Below are positions 51,241-59,609 of a stretch of DNA of 64,000 bases, piece by piece (positions within the stretch are counted from its first letter, which is position 1; every line of letters starts with the position of its first letter). Source of the DNA: Aureimonas mangrovi (GTDB lineage: Bacteria; Pseudomonadota; Alphaproteobacteria; Rhizobiales; Rhizobiaceae). The stretch lies in assembly GCF_014058705.1 (NCBI RefSeq), contig NZ_CP059692.1:2485001-2549000 (forward strand), given 5' to 3'. Both the position numbers and the translations under genes were made by a program. The notes beneath the pieces are model-generated. The model searched no databases and was not told where the DNA came from. It saw only the letters and a list, made by a program, of their open reading frames with translations.

Positions 51241-52446
51241 ATGAAGAAACTCGCCGCCCTCCTCTCTCTGACGACCGCGCCGGCGTTTGCCGCCGACATC
51301 GTCGTCTACGAGCCGCCGGCACCGCCCCCGGTCTTCGTCGCCGCGCCGAGCTGGACGGGCCTCTATATCGGCGGCCAGGCCGGCTACGCGTTCCACGGCA
51401 GCGGCTCGAGCGGCCTGAACAACGCCTTTATCCGCATTCCGGGAACGCCTGGACAGCCTGAGGTTCCGGCCGAGCCCGGCACGCCCGGAACGCCTGGCAC
51501 TCCCGGCACGCCGGGGACCCCGGGAACGCCGGGCACCCCGCCCATCGTCATCCCGGCCGGCACGCTGGAATACTCCTATGCCTGCGCCGGCATCGCCGCG
51601 GACGCCACCTGCGCCGTCGCCGTCAGCGGCGCCGTCACCGACACCTACGAGCTGACACGTGCCGAGCTTTCGGCCGCCGCCGTGCTTCTGGGCGGTTCAG
51701 CCGGAGACGTCGCGGGGATCGCCGGCGCGGGCGAATTCACGCTCGGCGAGGCCGTCATCATCGATCCAGGTACACCGGGCACCCCCGGCACACCGCCGAC
51801 GCCGCCCACGCCGGAAGTGCCAGGCACGCCGGGCACACCGGGCAGCCCTGCCGTCCCCGGCACGCCGGAGGAGATCATCAATCTCTCCGATCTCGCAGGC
51901 GTCTCGCGTTTCGAGGACGAGTCGGACGGCTTCATCGGCGGTATCCACATCGGCTACGACAGGCAGCTCGGCTATTCGGTGGGCTCGGGCGCCTTCGTGA
52001 TCGGCGCTCTGGCGGACCTCTCCTATGTCGACGTGGAGCGCTACGGCGGCATCCGCGGCTTCAGCGAGGAAATCTCCGTGCGCGAAGAGCTGGATTATCT
52101 GGCGACCCTGCGCCTGCGCGCCGGCGTCGGCTTCGAGCGCGCTCTCGTCTACGCCACGGGCGGCCTCGCCTTCGGCAATGTGGACACGACCTTCGTCAAC
52201 ACCGTCTTCGACGACTACGGCTCCGACAGCGACACGCGCGTCGGCTATGCGGTGGGCGGCGGCGTGGACTTCCTCGTCTCGCCGAACTTCTCGATCGGTA
52301 TCGAGTATCTCTACACCGATCTCGGCGACGGCGACGGCGTTTCGCGCTCCTACGATCTCGGCGGGGGCACGACGCTCAACGTCGCGGCCGACGAGGATTT
52401 CGACTTCCACACCGTCTGGGCCAAGGCTTCCTTCCGCTTCAACTGA
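51241..52446 (+). CDS. Outer-membrane beta-barrel protein (Omp25/31-like) with collagen-like Gly-Thr-Pro repeats
   Basis: Protein of 401 residues. A signal peptide (about residues 1-18) precedes APSWTGLYIGGQAGYAF, the usual first strand of the rhizobial Omp25/Omp31 porin-like family, and the C-terminus ends in TVWAKASFRFN with the terminal Asn after Phe in place of a bare Phe. Between the first strands lies a large insertion of about 190 residues that holds two blocks of Gly-Thr-Pro repeats and a Cys pair. Such blocks resemble collagen-like proteins and would extend from the cell surface. The ATG at 51241 has better spacing from GGAG than the ATG at 51235. Confidence 0.85.
   Translation: MKKLAALLSLTTAPAFAADIVVYEPPAPPPVFVAAPSWTGLYIGGQAGYAFHGSGSSGLNNAFIRIPGTPGQPEVPAEPGTPGTPGTPGTPGTPGTPGTPPIVIPAGTLEYSYACAGIAADATCAVAVSGAVTDTYELTRAELSAAAVLLGGSAGDVAGIAGAGEFTLGEAVIIDPGTPGTPGTPPTPPTPEVPGTPGTPGSPAVPGTPEEIINLSDLAGVSRFEDESDGFIGGIHIGYDRQLGYSVGSGAFVIGALADLSYVDVERYGGIRGFSEEISVREELDYLATLRLRAGVGFERALVYATGGLAFGNVDTTFVNTVFDDYGSDSDTRVGYAVGGGVDFLVSPNFSIGIEYLYTDLGDGDGVSRSYDLGGGTTLNVAADEDFDFHTVWAKASFRFN
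51442..51540 (+). repeat. First collagen-like (Gly-X-Pro) repeat block
   Basis: 33 codons that encode Gly-Thr-Pro and related triplets, including six consecutive Gly-Thr-Pro units. Synonymous codons vary, so the block is not a very recent pure DNA repeat, but slippage could change its length. Confidence 0.85.
51769..51867 (+). repeat. Second collagen-like (Gly-X-Pro) repeat block
   Basis: 33 codons of Gly-Thr-Pro-like triplets with Pro-Thr-Pro and Val-Pro interruptions, about 230 bases after the first block and separated from it by a domain with two Cys. Confidence 0.8.
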
Positions 52447-52468
52447 GCGCAGACGCAGCCAAACGGAA

Positions 52469-52498
52469 GGGCGGGCGCCACGCGGCGCCCGCCCTTTT
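52469..52498 (+). terminator. Terminator after the outer-membrane protein gene
   Basis: A perfect 11-bp stem (GGGCGGGCGCC with GGCGCCCGCCC, 4-base loop) followed by TTTT. It lies between convergent genes and may serve only the plus strand well. Confidence 0.87.
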
Positions 52499-52512
52499 CG
52501 CATTTCACCGGA

Positions 52513-53466
52513 TCAGAACGGCGAGTCGGGGAAGTAGAAGCTCTCGGCGTTGTCCTGCGTGATGAGCTGCGCGCCGATCACGAACTCGCCCGCGATCGGG
52601 GCCGGAGAGGTAAAGCGCAGCGCCGTCAGCTCGATGGCGGTGGCGATCATCGCGGGCGGGTAGGTCACGTCCACCGGTACCATCGTGTCGCCATCGCGAA
52701 CGCGCGCGACCATCTCCTTCATGCCGGCGCCGCCGACCACGAACTGGATGTCCTCGCGGTTCGCTTGCGAGATGGCTTCCAGGACGCCGACGGCGATGTC
52801 GTCGTCCTGCGCCCAGACCGCGTCGATCTCCGGGAAGCGCGACAGGAAGTCCTGCATCACGTCGAAGCCGTCATCGCGGTTCCAGTTGGCGTTCTGGCTG
52901 TCGAGGATCTCGATGCCCGAACCGTCGATGGCCTCCACGAAAGCGTCGTAGCGCTCGTTGTCGATGGTCGTGGGGATGCCGCGCAGAACGACGATCTGCG
53001 CCCCGTCCGGGAAGCGCTCACGGAAATATTCGCCGGCAACGCGCCCGAGGCCCGGATTGTCGCCCGCGACGTAGAGGTCCTCGATGCCGTCCTCGGTCAA
53101 CCCGCGATCGACCACCGTGACATAGGCACCGCCCTCCTTCACCGAGGCGATGGGCGCCGTCAGCGGTTCGCTCTCGAAGGGCAGCACGACGAGCGCGTCC
53201 ACCTGGTTGACCGCGACCATGTCCTCGATCTGGTTGATCTGCTCGGAGGCGCCGTTGGCCGTCGACAGGACGAAGTCGAGCTGCGGATACTGCTCCTCGA
53301 GGCGCTCGATGGCGGCATTGGCATGGTAGTTCATGCCGCCCGCCCAGCCGTGGGTCGCGGCGGGGATCGAGACGCCGATCGTGGTCGTCTCGCCGTCCTG
53401 CGCGAAGGCGGGCGCTGCGACGAGCATCGTGCCCAGCGCGGCGGTGGATAGAAGCGTCTTCAGCAT
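52513..53466 (-). CDS. Periplasmic sugar-binding protein of a ribose-type ABC transporter
   Basis: Substrate-binding protein of 317 residues (type I, RbsB-like). The signal peptide ends AFA near residue 22; the mature part starts TTTIGVSIPAATHGWAGGMNYHA. Motifs such as DALVVLPFESEPLT, VDRGLTED, GDNPGLGRVAGEYF and AVWAQDDDIAVGVLEAI are typical of pentose/hexose binders. The sugar is not determined. Third gene of the operon; ATG at 53466 has a GGGAGG site. Confidence 0.9.
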   Translation of the reverse strand: MLKTLLSTAALGTMLVAAPAFAQDGETTTIGVSIPAATHGWAGGMNYHANAAIERLEEQYPQLDFVLSTANGASEQINQIEDMVAVNQVDALVVLPFESEPLTAPIASVKEGGAYVTVVDRGLTEDGIEDLYVAGDNPGLGRVAGEYFRERFPDGAQIVVLRGIPTTIDNERYDAFVEAIDGSGIEILDSQNANWNRDDGFDVMQDFLSRFPEIDAVWAQDDDIAVGVLEAISQANREDIQFVVGGAGMKEMVARVRDGDTMVPVDVTYPPAMIATAIELTALRFTSPAPIAGEFVIGAQLITQDNAESFYFPDSPF

Positions 53467-53542
53467 GGATATGGGCCTCCCTGGTCCCGTTCGGTCCTGT
53501 CGCGCCCCATTCGGCGCCCTCCCCGGCCTTGCCGGATTTCGT

Positions 53543-54541
53543 TCAGCTCTTTCGCGAGCGCTGGAGAAGCACTGCCGCCACGATGATGACGCCCTGGATC
53601 GCGCCATTCAGATAGTTCGAGACGAGCGAGGTGATGTTGAGGATGTTGCCGATGAAGCCGAGGATGAGCACGCCCACCACCGTGCCCCAGACCCGGCCGT
53701 AGCCACCCTTCAGGAGCGTGCCGCCGATGATGACGGCGGCGATCGCCTCCAGCTCCCACAGGACGCCGGTGGAGGGCGAGGCCGAGCCAAGGCGCGGCAC
53801 GTAGAGGAGCGTCGCCACCGCCACGCAGATCCCTTGCAGGACGTAGGCGAAGGTCTTCACCCGGTCGACGCGGATCGCCGAATAGCGCGCGACGTCCTCG
53901 TTGGAGCCGATCGCCGAGACGTGGCGGCCGAAGCTCGTCATCGACATTACGATCTGCCCGGCGATCGCCACCAGGGCGAAGGCGATGATCGGCCAGGGCA
54001 CGCCGAGGATACCGTCGAAATAGACCGGCCGGTAGATGGTGCGGATGCCCGAATCGAGCGACAGCGTGCCGCCGTCGGCGAGCCAGGTGACGAGCGAGCG
54101 GTAGATGCCCATCGTGCCGAGGGTGACGATGAACGGCTCGATCCCGGCCTTGGTGATCAGCCCGCCATTGACGGAGCCTGCCACCACGCCGATGGCGAGC
54201 GCGGCGAGCATGCCGACGGCCAGCGTCGAGGCGCCCGCTCCCATCGTCGGCACCAGCGCGTTCATGATGAGGATCATCGAGCCCGCCACGAATGCGGCCA
54301 TCGAGCCGACCGAAAGGTCGATGCCGCCGCTCGCGATGACGAAAGTGGCGCCCACCGCGATGATGCCGATGAAGGCGGAGCGCGAGAGGACGTTCGTCAT
54401 GTTGGCCCAGGACAGGAACCCGTCAGAGATGCTGGCGCCGATCACGAGAAGCAGGATCAGCGCCAGCACCGGGCCGATCGCCTTCAGGTCCACGCCCGAG
54501 CGCCTCGTCGGCACGGCCCGTTCAAGCGGCGCGGTCGACAT
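53543..54541 (-). CDS. Ribose-type ABC transporter permease
   Basis: Membrane permease of 332 residues of the RbsC family, with about nine or ten helices. The stretch FVIASGGIDLSVGSMAAF and the cytoplasmic coupling loop MTSFGRHVSAIGSNEDVARYSAIRVDRVK are family landmarks; VIIGGTLLKGGYGRVWGTVVG follows. ATG at 54541 lies inside the 3' end of the ATPase gene; a GTG 3 bases upstream is possible. Confidence 0.92.
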   Translation of the reverse strand: MSTAPLERAVPTRRSGVDLKAIGPVLALILLLVIGASISDGFLSWANMTNVLSRSAFIGIIAVGATFVIASGGIDLSVGSMAAFVAGSMILIMNALVPTMGAGASTLAVGMLAALAIGVVAGSVNGGLITKAGIEPFIVTLGTMGIYRSLVTWLADGGTLSLDSGIRTIYRPVYFDGILGVPWPIIAFALVAIAGQIVMSMTSFGRHVSAIGSNEDVARYSAIRVDRVKTFAYVLQGICVAVATLLYVPRLGSASPSTGVLWELEAIAAVIIGGTLLKGGYGRVWGTVVGVLILGFIGNILNITSLVSNYLNGAIQGVIIVAAVLLQRSRKS

Positions 54542-56117
54542 CACTCTCTCCCATGGTCTTCACGCCGGTGGCGTATTTCACGATCTCGTCCTCGTTGATG
54601 TCCGCCCCGCTCACCTCGCCGACCATCCGTCCGGACCGCATGACGATGACGCGGTGGCACAGGCCGACGATTTCCGGCAGCTCCGACGAGACGACGATGA
54701 CGGCCTTGCCTTCGGCAGCCAGCGCCGCGACGAAGCGGTAGATCTCCTGCTTGGTGCCCACATCGATGCCGCGGGTCGGCTCGTCGAAGATCACGACCTC
54801 CGGTTCGGACAGCATCGTCTTGGCCAGAAGCAGCTTCTGCTGGTTGCCGCCCGAAAGCTGGCCCGCCTGCACCGTGCGGTCCCGCACGCGGATGTCGAAT
54901 CGCGTGATCGCCTCGTCCAGCGCCTTCTCCTCGGCGCCACGGTCCACGAAGCCGCGCGAGAAGCGATCCAGCGCCAGGAGGGTGAGGTTTTCGCGCAGGC
55001 CCTTGCGCAGCAGGAGGCCCCGGCCTTTCCGGTCCTCCGTGACATAGGCGATCTTCAAGGCGACTGCGTCCTCGAACCGGCGGATGCGCACCTCGCGCCC
55101 CTCGCGCTCGATCGTCCCGCCGGTGCGGTGGCGCAGCCCGCAGACCGCTTCCAGAAGCTCGGTGCGGCCGGCGCCGACAAGGCCGGCGAAGCCGAGCACC
55201 TCGCCCGCCCGCAACTCGAAGCCCCCGTTCGTCACCCGGCCGGGGACGTCGACGCCTCGCGCCGAGAGCATCACCGGCGCCCCGGCTCGCGGCGGGACTT
55301 TGGGCGGAAACAGGTCCGACAGTTCGCGGCCGACCATCAGCCCCGCCATCTGATGCTCGTCGAGTGTGCCGCCGGGGCGCGTCGCCACGTGCCTGCCGTC
55401 GCGCAGAACGGTGATGCGGTCGGAGAGCGCGCGCACCTCATCGAGCTTGTGGGAGGTGAAGAGGATGGCGACCCCCGCCGCCTTCAGCTTGGCGACGATG
55501 CGGAAGAGCGCCTGCGCCTCGCGCGGGGTCAGGACGGCCGTCGGCTCGTCGAGGATCAGGACGCGCAGGTTGCGCGAGACGGCCTTGGCGATCTCCACCC
55601 GCTGCTTGTCGGAAACGGACAGGTCCGCGACGCGCGTGCGTGGGTCGAGCGCGGTGTCGAGCTCTTCCAACGCCTGACGCGAAGCCTCGTGCATGGTGCG
55701 CCGGTCGAGGAACAGGCCGCGCCGGATTTCCCGGCCGAGAAAGATGTTGGCGGCGACGGAGAGTTGCTCGGCGAGCGCGAACTCCTGATGGACGAGCACG
55801 ATGCCCGCCGCTTCCGCCGCGAGATTGGAGGCGAAGGAGACGGGCGTCCCGTCGAGTTCCACCGCGCCGCGCGTCGCCCGCTCGTAGCCGGACAGGATCT
55901 TCATCAGCGTCGACTTGCCGGCGCCGTTCTCGCCGATCAGCGCGTGAAGCTCGCCGGGCACGAGATCGATGTCGATCCCCTCCAGCACGGTGACGGGTCC
56001 GAAATCCTTTCCCACACCGCGAAGCGCCAGCACCGGCCGCTTCGCGGCCGCCTTTCCACGCGCGTCGGCCTTACCGGCGGGCGCATCCGCGCTCCGCGGT
56101 TCTGTCCTGTTCGTCAA
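54522..56117 (-). CDS. Ribose-type ABC transporter ATPase (two ABC domains)
   Basis: RbsA-type ATPase of 531 residues. Domain 1: Walker A GENGAGKST, Q loop LVHQEF, signature LSVSDKQRVEIAKA, Walker B LILDEPTAVL. Domain 2: the usual degenerate Walker A GLVGAGRTELLEAV, signature LSGGNQQKLLLAK, Walker B VIFDEPTRGID. Start is TTG at 56117 behind a strong GGAGGAAGG site, beginning TNRTEPRSADAPAG; the long upstream open frame is not coding. First gene of a three-gene operon with permease and binding protein. Confidence 0.92.
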   Translation of the reverse strand: MTNRTEPRSADAPAGKADARGKAAAKRPVLALRGVGKDFGPVTVLEGIDIDLVPGELHALIGENGAGKSTLMKILSGYERATRGAVELDGTPVSFASNLAAEAAGIVLVHQEFALAEQLSVAANIFLGREIRRGLFLDRRTMHEASRQALEELDTALDPRTRVADLSVSDKQRVEIAKAVSRNLRVLILDEPTAVLTPREAQALFRIVAKLKAAGVAILFTSHKLDEVRALSDRITVLRDGRHVATRPGGTLDEHQMAGLMVGRELSDLFPPKVPPRAGAPVMLSARGVDVPGRVTNGGFELRAGEVLGFAGLVGAGRTELLEAVCGLRHRTGGTIEREGREVRIRRFEDAVALKIAYVTEDRKGRGLLLRKGLRENLTLLALDRFSRGFVDRGAEEKALDEAITRFDIRVRDRTVQAGQLSGGNQQKLLLAKTMLSEPEVVIFDEPTRGIDVGTKQEIYRFVAALAAEGKAVIVVSSELPEIVGLCHRVIVMRSGRMVGEVSGADINEDEIVKYATGVKTMGESDVDRAA

Positions 56118-56470
56118 GCCTTCCTCCCGGACCGCACCGGGACCGCCTCCGCGATCCCACAGCCGTCCCATCCCGGTATGCAGCCCCTCCTCCAAGGGTC
56201 TTTGCGCCGCATCCACCTCGATGCCAAGATTGTGCAGAGATGGCCGGGCCGCACAAGAGCGCGCAGGGCAAATATTCGCCATGCCGACGAGCCTTGGCGT
56301 GCCGCCGGCATGCGCTGTCTTCGGTTTTCGTAAAGTCTGATGTGCAGACTCAGTAGATCGGAACGACCTTCGCGCGTCCCCATACGGGCGGTGCTCTCGA
56401 GGCGCGGGCGGTTCCGATCGCGCGGTCCATGCTGTAGCCTCGCCGTGACAAGCATGGAGATTCCCCGCCG
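56118..56470. promoter_or_regulatory. Divergent regulatory region of the sugar transporter, with an inverted repeat
   Basis: About 350 bases between divergent genes and without a supported gene. AGTCTG-ATGTG-CAGACT at 56334-56350 is an inverted repeat of perfect 6-bp arms and may be the operator of a sugar-responsive regulator. No regulator gene is adjacent. Confidence 0.45.
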
Positions 56471-56917
56471 ATGACGGGCATTGAAACGGCAGGACCAGGC
56501 GCACGGCATCGACGGCGACATGCGGGCAAGACCGCGCCGCTCGCCGCCGGTCTCCTCGCCCTCCTGTCCGCCGCCGCGCCCGCCTTCGCGGCACCCGCCG
56601 TTCCCGTGCGCTTCGGCGGCGATCCGGTGGCTGCGGCCTGCGCGACCCGCGCCGTCCTCGGCGAGAGCGAAGCGCGCGAGGGGCTGGTCGACATCCGCTC
56701 CGGCCCCACCGGCACCTTCCGCGTGCTCGAGCGCCTGCCGGCCGGAACGGAAGTCTACCGCTGCGACGAGAACGGCACTTTCGTCGGCATCGTCTATGGC
56801 GAAGGCGATTGCGGCGTGGAAGAACCGCTCGACCGGCGCGCCGCCTATCGCGGCCCGTGCGCGTCCGGCTGGGTTCACAACCGGGCGCTCGAACCCTCGC
56901 CCGGCGGCCCCGCCTGA
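56471..56917 (+). CDS. Exported SH3-like domain protein
   Basis: Protein of 148 residues with an N-terminal signal (LAAGLLALLSAAAPAFA, cleavage near residue 40). The mature part has VDIRSGPTGTFRVLERLPAGTEVYRCDENGTFVGI and ASGWVHNRAL, the pattern of bacterial SH3 (SH3_3-like) domains that bind cell wall or protein partners. Four Cys may form disulfides. ATG at 56471; the weak upstream ribosome site leaves some doubt about the exact start. Confidence 0.72.
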   Translation: MTGIETAGPGARHRRRHAGKTAPLAAGLLALLSAAAPAFAAPAVPVRFGGDPVAAACATRAVLGESEAREGLVDIRSGPTGTFRVLERLPAGTEVYRCDENGTFVGIVYGEGDCGVEEPLDRRAAYRGPCASGWVHNRALEPSPGGPA

Positions 56918-57030
56918 GGCGCAGCGCCGCAGCCCGCAATATTTTGAAGGATGTCGTCACGTTGCGGCATTTGCAGTGCCGCATTTCGCGTCTATCTGAG
57001 CGCCATCGAAATGCAGGACGTGCCCCGAGA

Positions 57031-57405
57031 ATGCGCCGCAAGGCCCGCACCGACCCGGACTTCAAGTCCTTCCTCCTCGACTATGCGAGTTCCACGGTCT
57101 TCCGCCCCGGCTCGGCGGAGGCGCGGCTGGTGCGCATCGTCGCCCAGCGCGGGCTTTCGGCCTTGAACTTCAACCAGATGGAACTGTGGTACGAGCGCGT
57201 TCTGCCGACGCTCTCAAAGCCGCTCGGCGAACAGGTGGCGATCAGCCGGATCATGCAGAACGGCGGCTACGTGCCGCCGCGCATCGACCCCGCGCGACCG
57301 GCGCGCGCGACGGCACACCCCTACGGCGTGGACGGCTACGGGCTCGAAATCGAGGCGACGGACGATCTCGCCTCCATTGCGCGGGCTCTTCGCGAAGGCG
57401 TCTGA
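57031..57405 (+). CDS. Hypothetical protein
   Basis: Predicted cytosolic protein of 124 residues. It starts RRKARTDPDFKSFLLDYASSTVFRPGS and carries a short basic N-terminus with no signal. The middle part is helical (ARLVRIVAQRGLSALNFNQMELWYERVLPTL). No family recognised. The ribosome site is poor; the frame and codon use look genuine. Confidence 0.55.
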   Translation: MRRKARTDPDFKSFLLDYASSTVFRPGSAEARLVRIVAQRGLSALNFNQMELWYERVLPTLSKPLGEQVAISRIMQNGGYVPPRIDPARPARATAHPYGVDGYGLEIEATDDLASIARALREGV

Positions 57406-57493
57406 GTGCACCGCGCCCGTCTTCGAAAGACATAGGCGTCTTTCTTCCTCAGGCCGCGAGGCTGTAGGCTGTCGCAAAACGCCGGAGGTCCTC

Positions 57494-57721
57494 GTGCGTA
57501 TCCTCGCCCTTGCCGCCGCCGCGCTCCTGCTTTCGGCATGCACCGCCGAGGAAGGCCCTGCCCCCATGCCGGGCGCAGATGCGGACGCGCACGGTTGCCG
57601 CGGCTCGGCCGGCTATTCCTGGTGCCCGCGCTCGAACGCCTGCGAACGCCCCTGGGAACTGGCGGAACGGGAGAGGATCGCGAACACGCCCGAGGGCTTC
57701 ATCGCCTTCTGCCGAGGGTGA
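57494..57721 (+). CDS. Small lipoprotein
   Basis: Lipoprotein of 75 residues: the signal LALAAAALLLSAC ends in a lipobox, and the mature part is short and Cys-rich (HGCRGSAGYSWCPRSNACERPWE; AFCRG), with five Cys including the lipidated one. Start GTG at 57494 behind GGAGG. The CxxxAGYSWC pattern recalls small lipoproteins of unknown function in alphaproteobacteria. Confidence 0.72.
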   Translation: MRILALAAAALLLSACTAEEGPAPMPGADADAHGCRGSAGYSWCPRSNACERPWELAERERIANTPEGFIAFCRG

Positions 57722-58197
57722 CGAACGCATGTTCGCACCGGTCTGCTCGGAGTGAGCACGCACATCGTTTCCGGGGCCAGACCAGATTGCCGAGAGCGGG
57801 CCTGCTGTCCGGCGCAGCTGATGTCGTCGGTGCTGCTATCGATCACTTTCGACCCGCCTTCGCTGCCGAGCGGCACCGATCAGCAATACCGAATCGATGC
57901 CTGTTCCGAGAAGGGACGGAAGGGGTCGTTCGAGAGGAATGAGCAGGATAGCCCGAGACGATGTACATCGGCTCCCTGGAGCCGAGCATCCTGCAGACCG
58001 AGGTACGAAGGAGAGGTGGCCAATCCTGGGGTCGCCGATGCCACGAGCGCTGAGCGCCTGTAATGGTGCAGAAATCGGATGGAGGCCTCGGCCGGACCGA
58101 AGCAGTCTAGCATTTTCAACGCGGTAGGCGATCGCGCACGAGGCTGGATGGCGTATCAACAGGTTGCATATAGCTTTGCCACACCGGAGACGACACC
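57722..58197. other. Region without a supported gene
   Basis: About 475 bases of lower-GC sequence. Open frames on both strands are present but none shows a ribosome site with a recognisable product. It may hold decayed coding sequence. Confidence 0.5.
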
Positions 58198-58491
58198 ATG
58201 CCCGCCAAGACCCTCTACATCGTCCAGCAGTTCGAGCGGCGGGGCAAGAAGCTCGTCGCCCGTCGGCCGCGCGTCGTTCCGCGGCAAGCCTGTGTCGCTC
58301 ATGCTCGTCTCAGATGGAGTTCCCCATCCGCCCAGGCCGCCGTCGCGCGCGCCGAGCGCGACGCCGAGCGAATCGCCGGCGTCGTCGCCATCACACAGAC
58401 AGTGGACACGGACACGGGCGAAGTGTTGGAGGAGTCGGCGGCGCTGGCGCGGCACGGCGAGCTGCCGGCGGGGGTGTTCGGGGAGGAGTGA
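58198..58491 (+). CDS. Small conserved-looking hypothetical protein
   Basis: Protein of 97 residues beginning MPAKTLYIVQQFERRGKKLVA, with RAERDAERIAGVVAITQTVDTDTGEVLEE and a C-terminal ARHGELPAGVF. Small rhizobial proteins of this kind (a TLYIVQ lead, GVVAITQTVDTDTGEV core) are known without function. ATG at 58198 follows GGAG. Residues 25-50 are Arg/Pro/Ser-rich and look less conserved, so a local rearrangement is possible. Confidence 0.6.
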   Translation: MPAKTLYIVQQFERRGKKLVARRPRVVPRQACVAHARLRWSSPSAQAAVARAERDAERIAGVVAITQTVDTDTGEVLEESAALARHGELPAGVFGEE

Positions 58492-58584
58492 GGGCTGGCG
58501 GTCGCTTTCGACCCGAATGAGACGCGGCAACTCGTTCTCAGCTTCCGGCAAAGCGGACGCTCGAAGCTGACAGGCTCTAACAGT

Positions 58585-58866
58585 TCACCGTCCAGTCGCC
58601 ACGATGAAGATAACCAAGGTGAGCAGCCAGAGGAGAACACCGATCCAACCGCCCATCGACGCTGTGAACACGAGGCGGCGATCTCCATCCCTGTACCAGC
58701 CGAACCAACCGCCCGGCTTTCTCGAACTCCAGTCGTCGACTCTTACCCAGCCTAAACTGATCAGCGGTAGAAGCACCTTTGCAGTGTAATACCCGACGAC
58801 ATCGACGAGCACGTCTACAACGAACACCTTGACCTGCTCCCTTGTCGTCGAAACTGCCGGAGCCAC
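58585..58866 (-). CDS. Small membrane protein
   Basis: Protein of 93 residues with two likely membrane segments: VFVVDVLVDVVGYYTAKVLLPLISLG and, near the C-terminus, GWIGVLLWLLTLVIFIVATG. Between them is RVDDWSSRKPGGWFGWYRDGDRR. Start GTG at 58866 is the only candidate in frame near the N-terminus. Unknown function. Confidence 0.5.
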   Translation of the reverse strand: MAPAVSTTREQVKVFVVDVLVDVVGYYTAKVLLPLISLGWVRVDDWSSRKPGGWFGWYRDGDRRLVFTASMGGWIGVLLWLLTLVIFIVATGR

Positions 58867-59024
58867 GATTTGCCTGGAAGCCGACTGTCGGAAATGCGCC
58901 CTACTCCGCCGCGAGCGCCTCCCTTGCCTGCTACGGCCGCCGGACCTAGCCCTGCAAAGCTAGCGAACTGCATCACCGTCAGCTCGCACGCCCTTCAGAT
59001 CGCTGACGTGGCACCAGAGCATGA

Positions 59025-59525
59025 TTAATCCGGCGCCGGTCCTCGCTCAATGAATGTCGATAGCGCGATGTAGCTCCGTACCGAACGCACGCCGTTCAAG
59101 TTCTGAATCTCCATCAAGAAGTTTTCCAACGATTCAGTGTCGTTCGCGCGGACTTTTACAAACACGCAGCCGTCGCCGGCCACCGTGTGGAGCTCTTCAA
59201 CCTCAGGCCTATCGCCGAACGTCAGTAATTCGCGCGTCGCGATGTAGCTGCTGGTGTCGATGACGAGGAAGGTCAGGAGCGACCGACCCAGCTTGCAGCC
59301 ATCGAGGACCGCGACCGTTGCCTTGATGACCCCGTCCCTCTTAAGCCGCTTTACCCGATCGTGGACGGCAGGAGCCGAAAGATTCACGATCCGGCTCAGC
59401 TCGGCGTAGCTCCGAGACGCATCCACGGCGAGCGCGCCTAATATCTTTCGGTCGATGTCGTCCAGATCGGCGGGGCGATGTCGTATTTGCCGAACGCCGT
59501 CTGTTTCTCTAATCGTAGCGGACAT
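59025..59525 (-). CDS. Lrp/AsnC-family transcription regulator
   Basis: Protein of 166 residues. The HTH reads DIDRKILGALAVDASRSYAELSRIVNLSAPAVHDRVKRLKRDGVI; the C-terminal RAM (ACT-like) domain follows with EELHTVAGDGCVFVKVRANDTESLENFL. It is divergent from the MFS gene with 84 bases between the starts, which suggests that it regulates that exporter, perhaps in response to an amino acid. Confidence 0.91.
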   Translation of the reverse strand: MSATIRETDGVRQIRHRPADLDDIDRKILGALAVDASRSYAELSRIVNLSAPAVHDRVKRLKRDGVIKATVAVLDGCKLGRSLLTFLVIDTSSYIATRELLTFGDRPEVEELHTVAGDGCVFVKVRANDTESLENFLMEIQNLNGVRSVRSYIALSTFIERGPAPD

Positions 59526-59609
59526 TCTTACTTTATCACCGAACCCTGTTCCTCATATTGGGAAGATAGCTGAACCGGGTTCGGCATCAAACTGCTTTTG
59601 GAGACACCT

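Noticed and set aside
57752-58159. Open frames on both strands in the gap after the small lipoprotein
   Set aside because: No ribosome site, no recognisable domain, and frames overlap each other on both strands.
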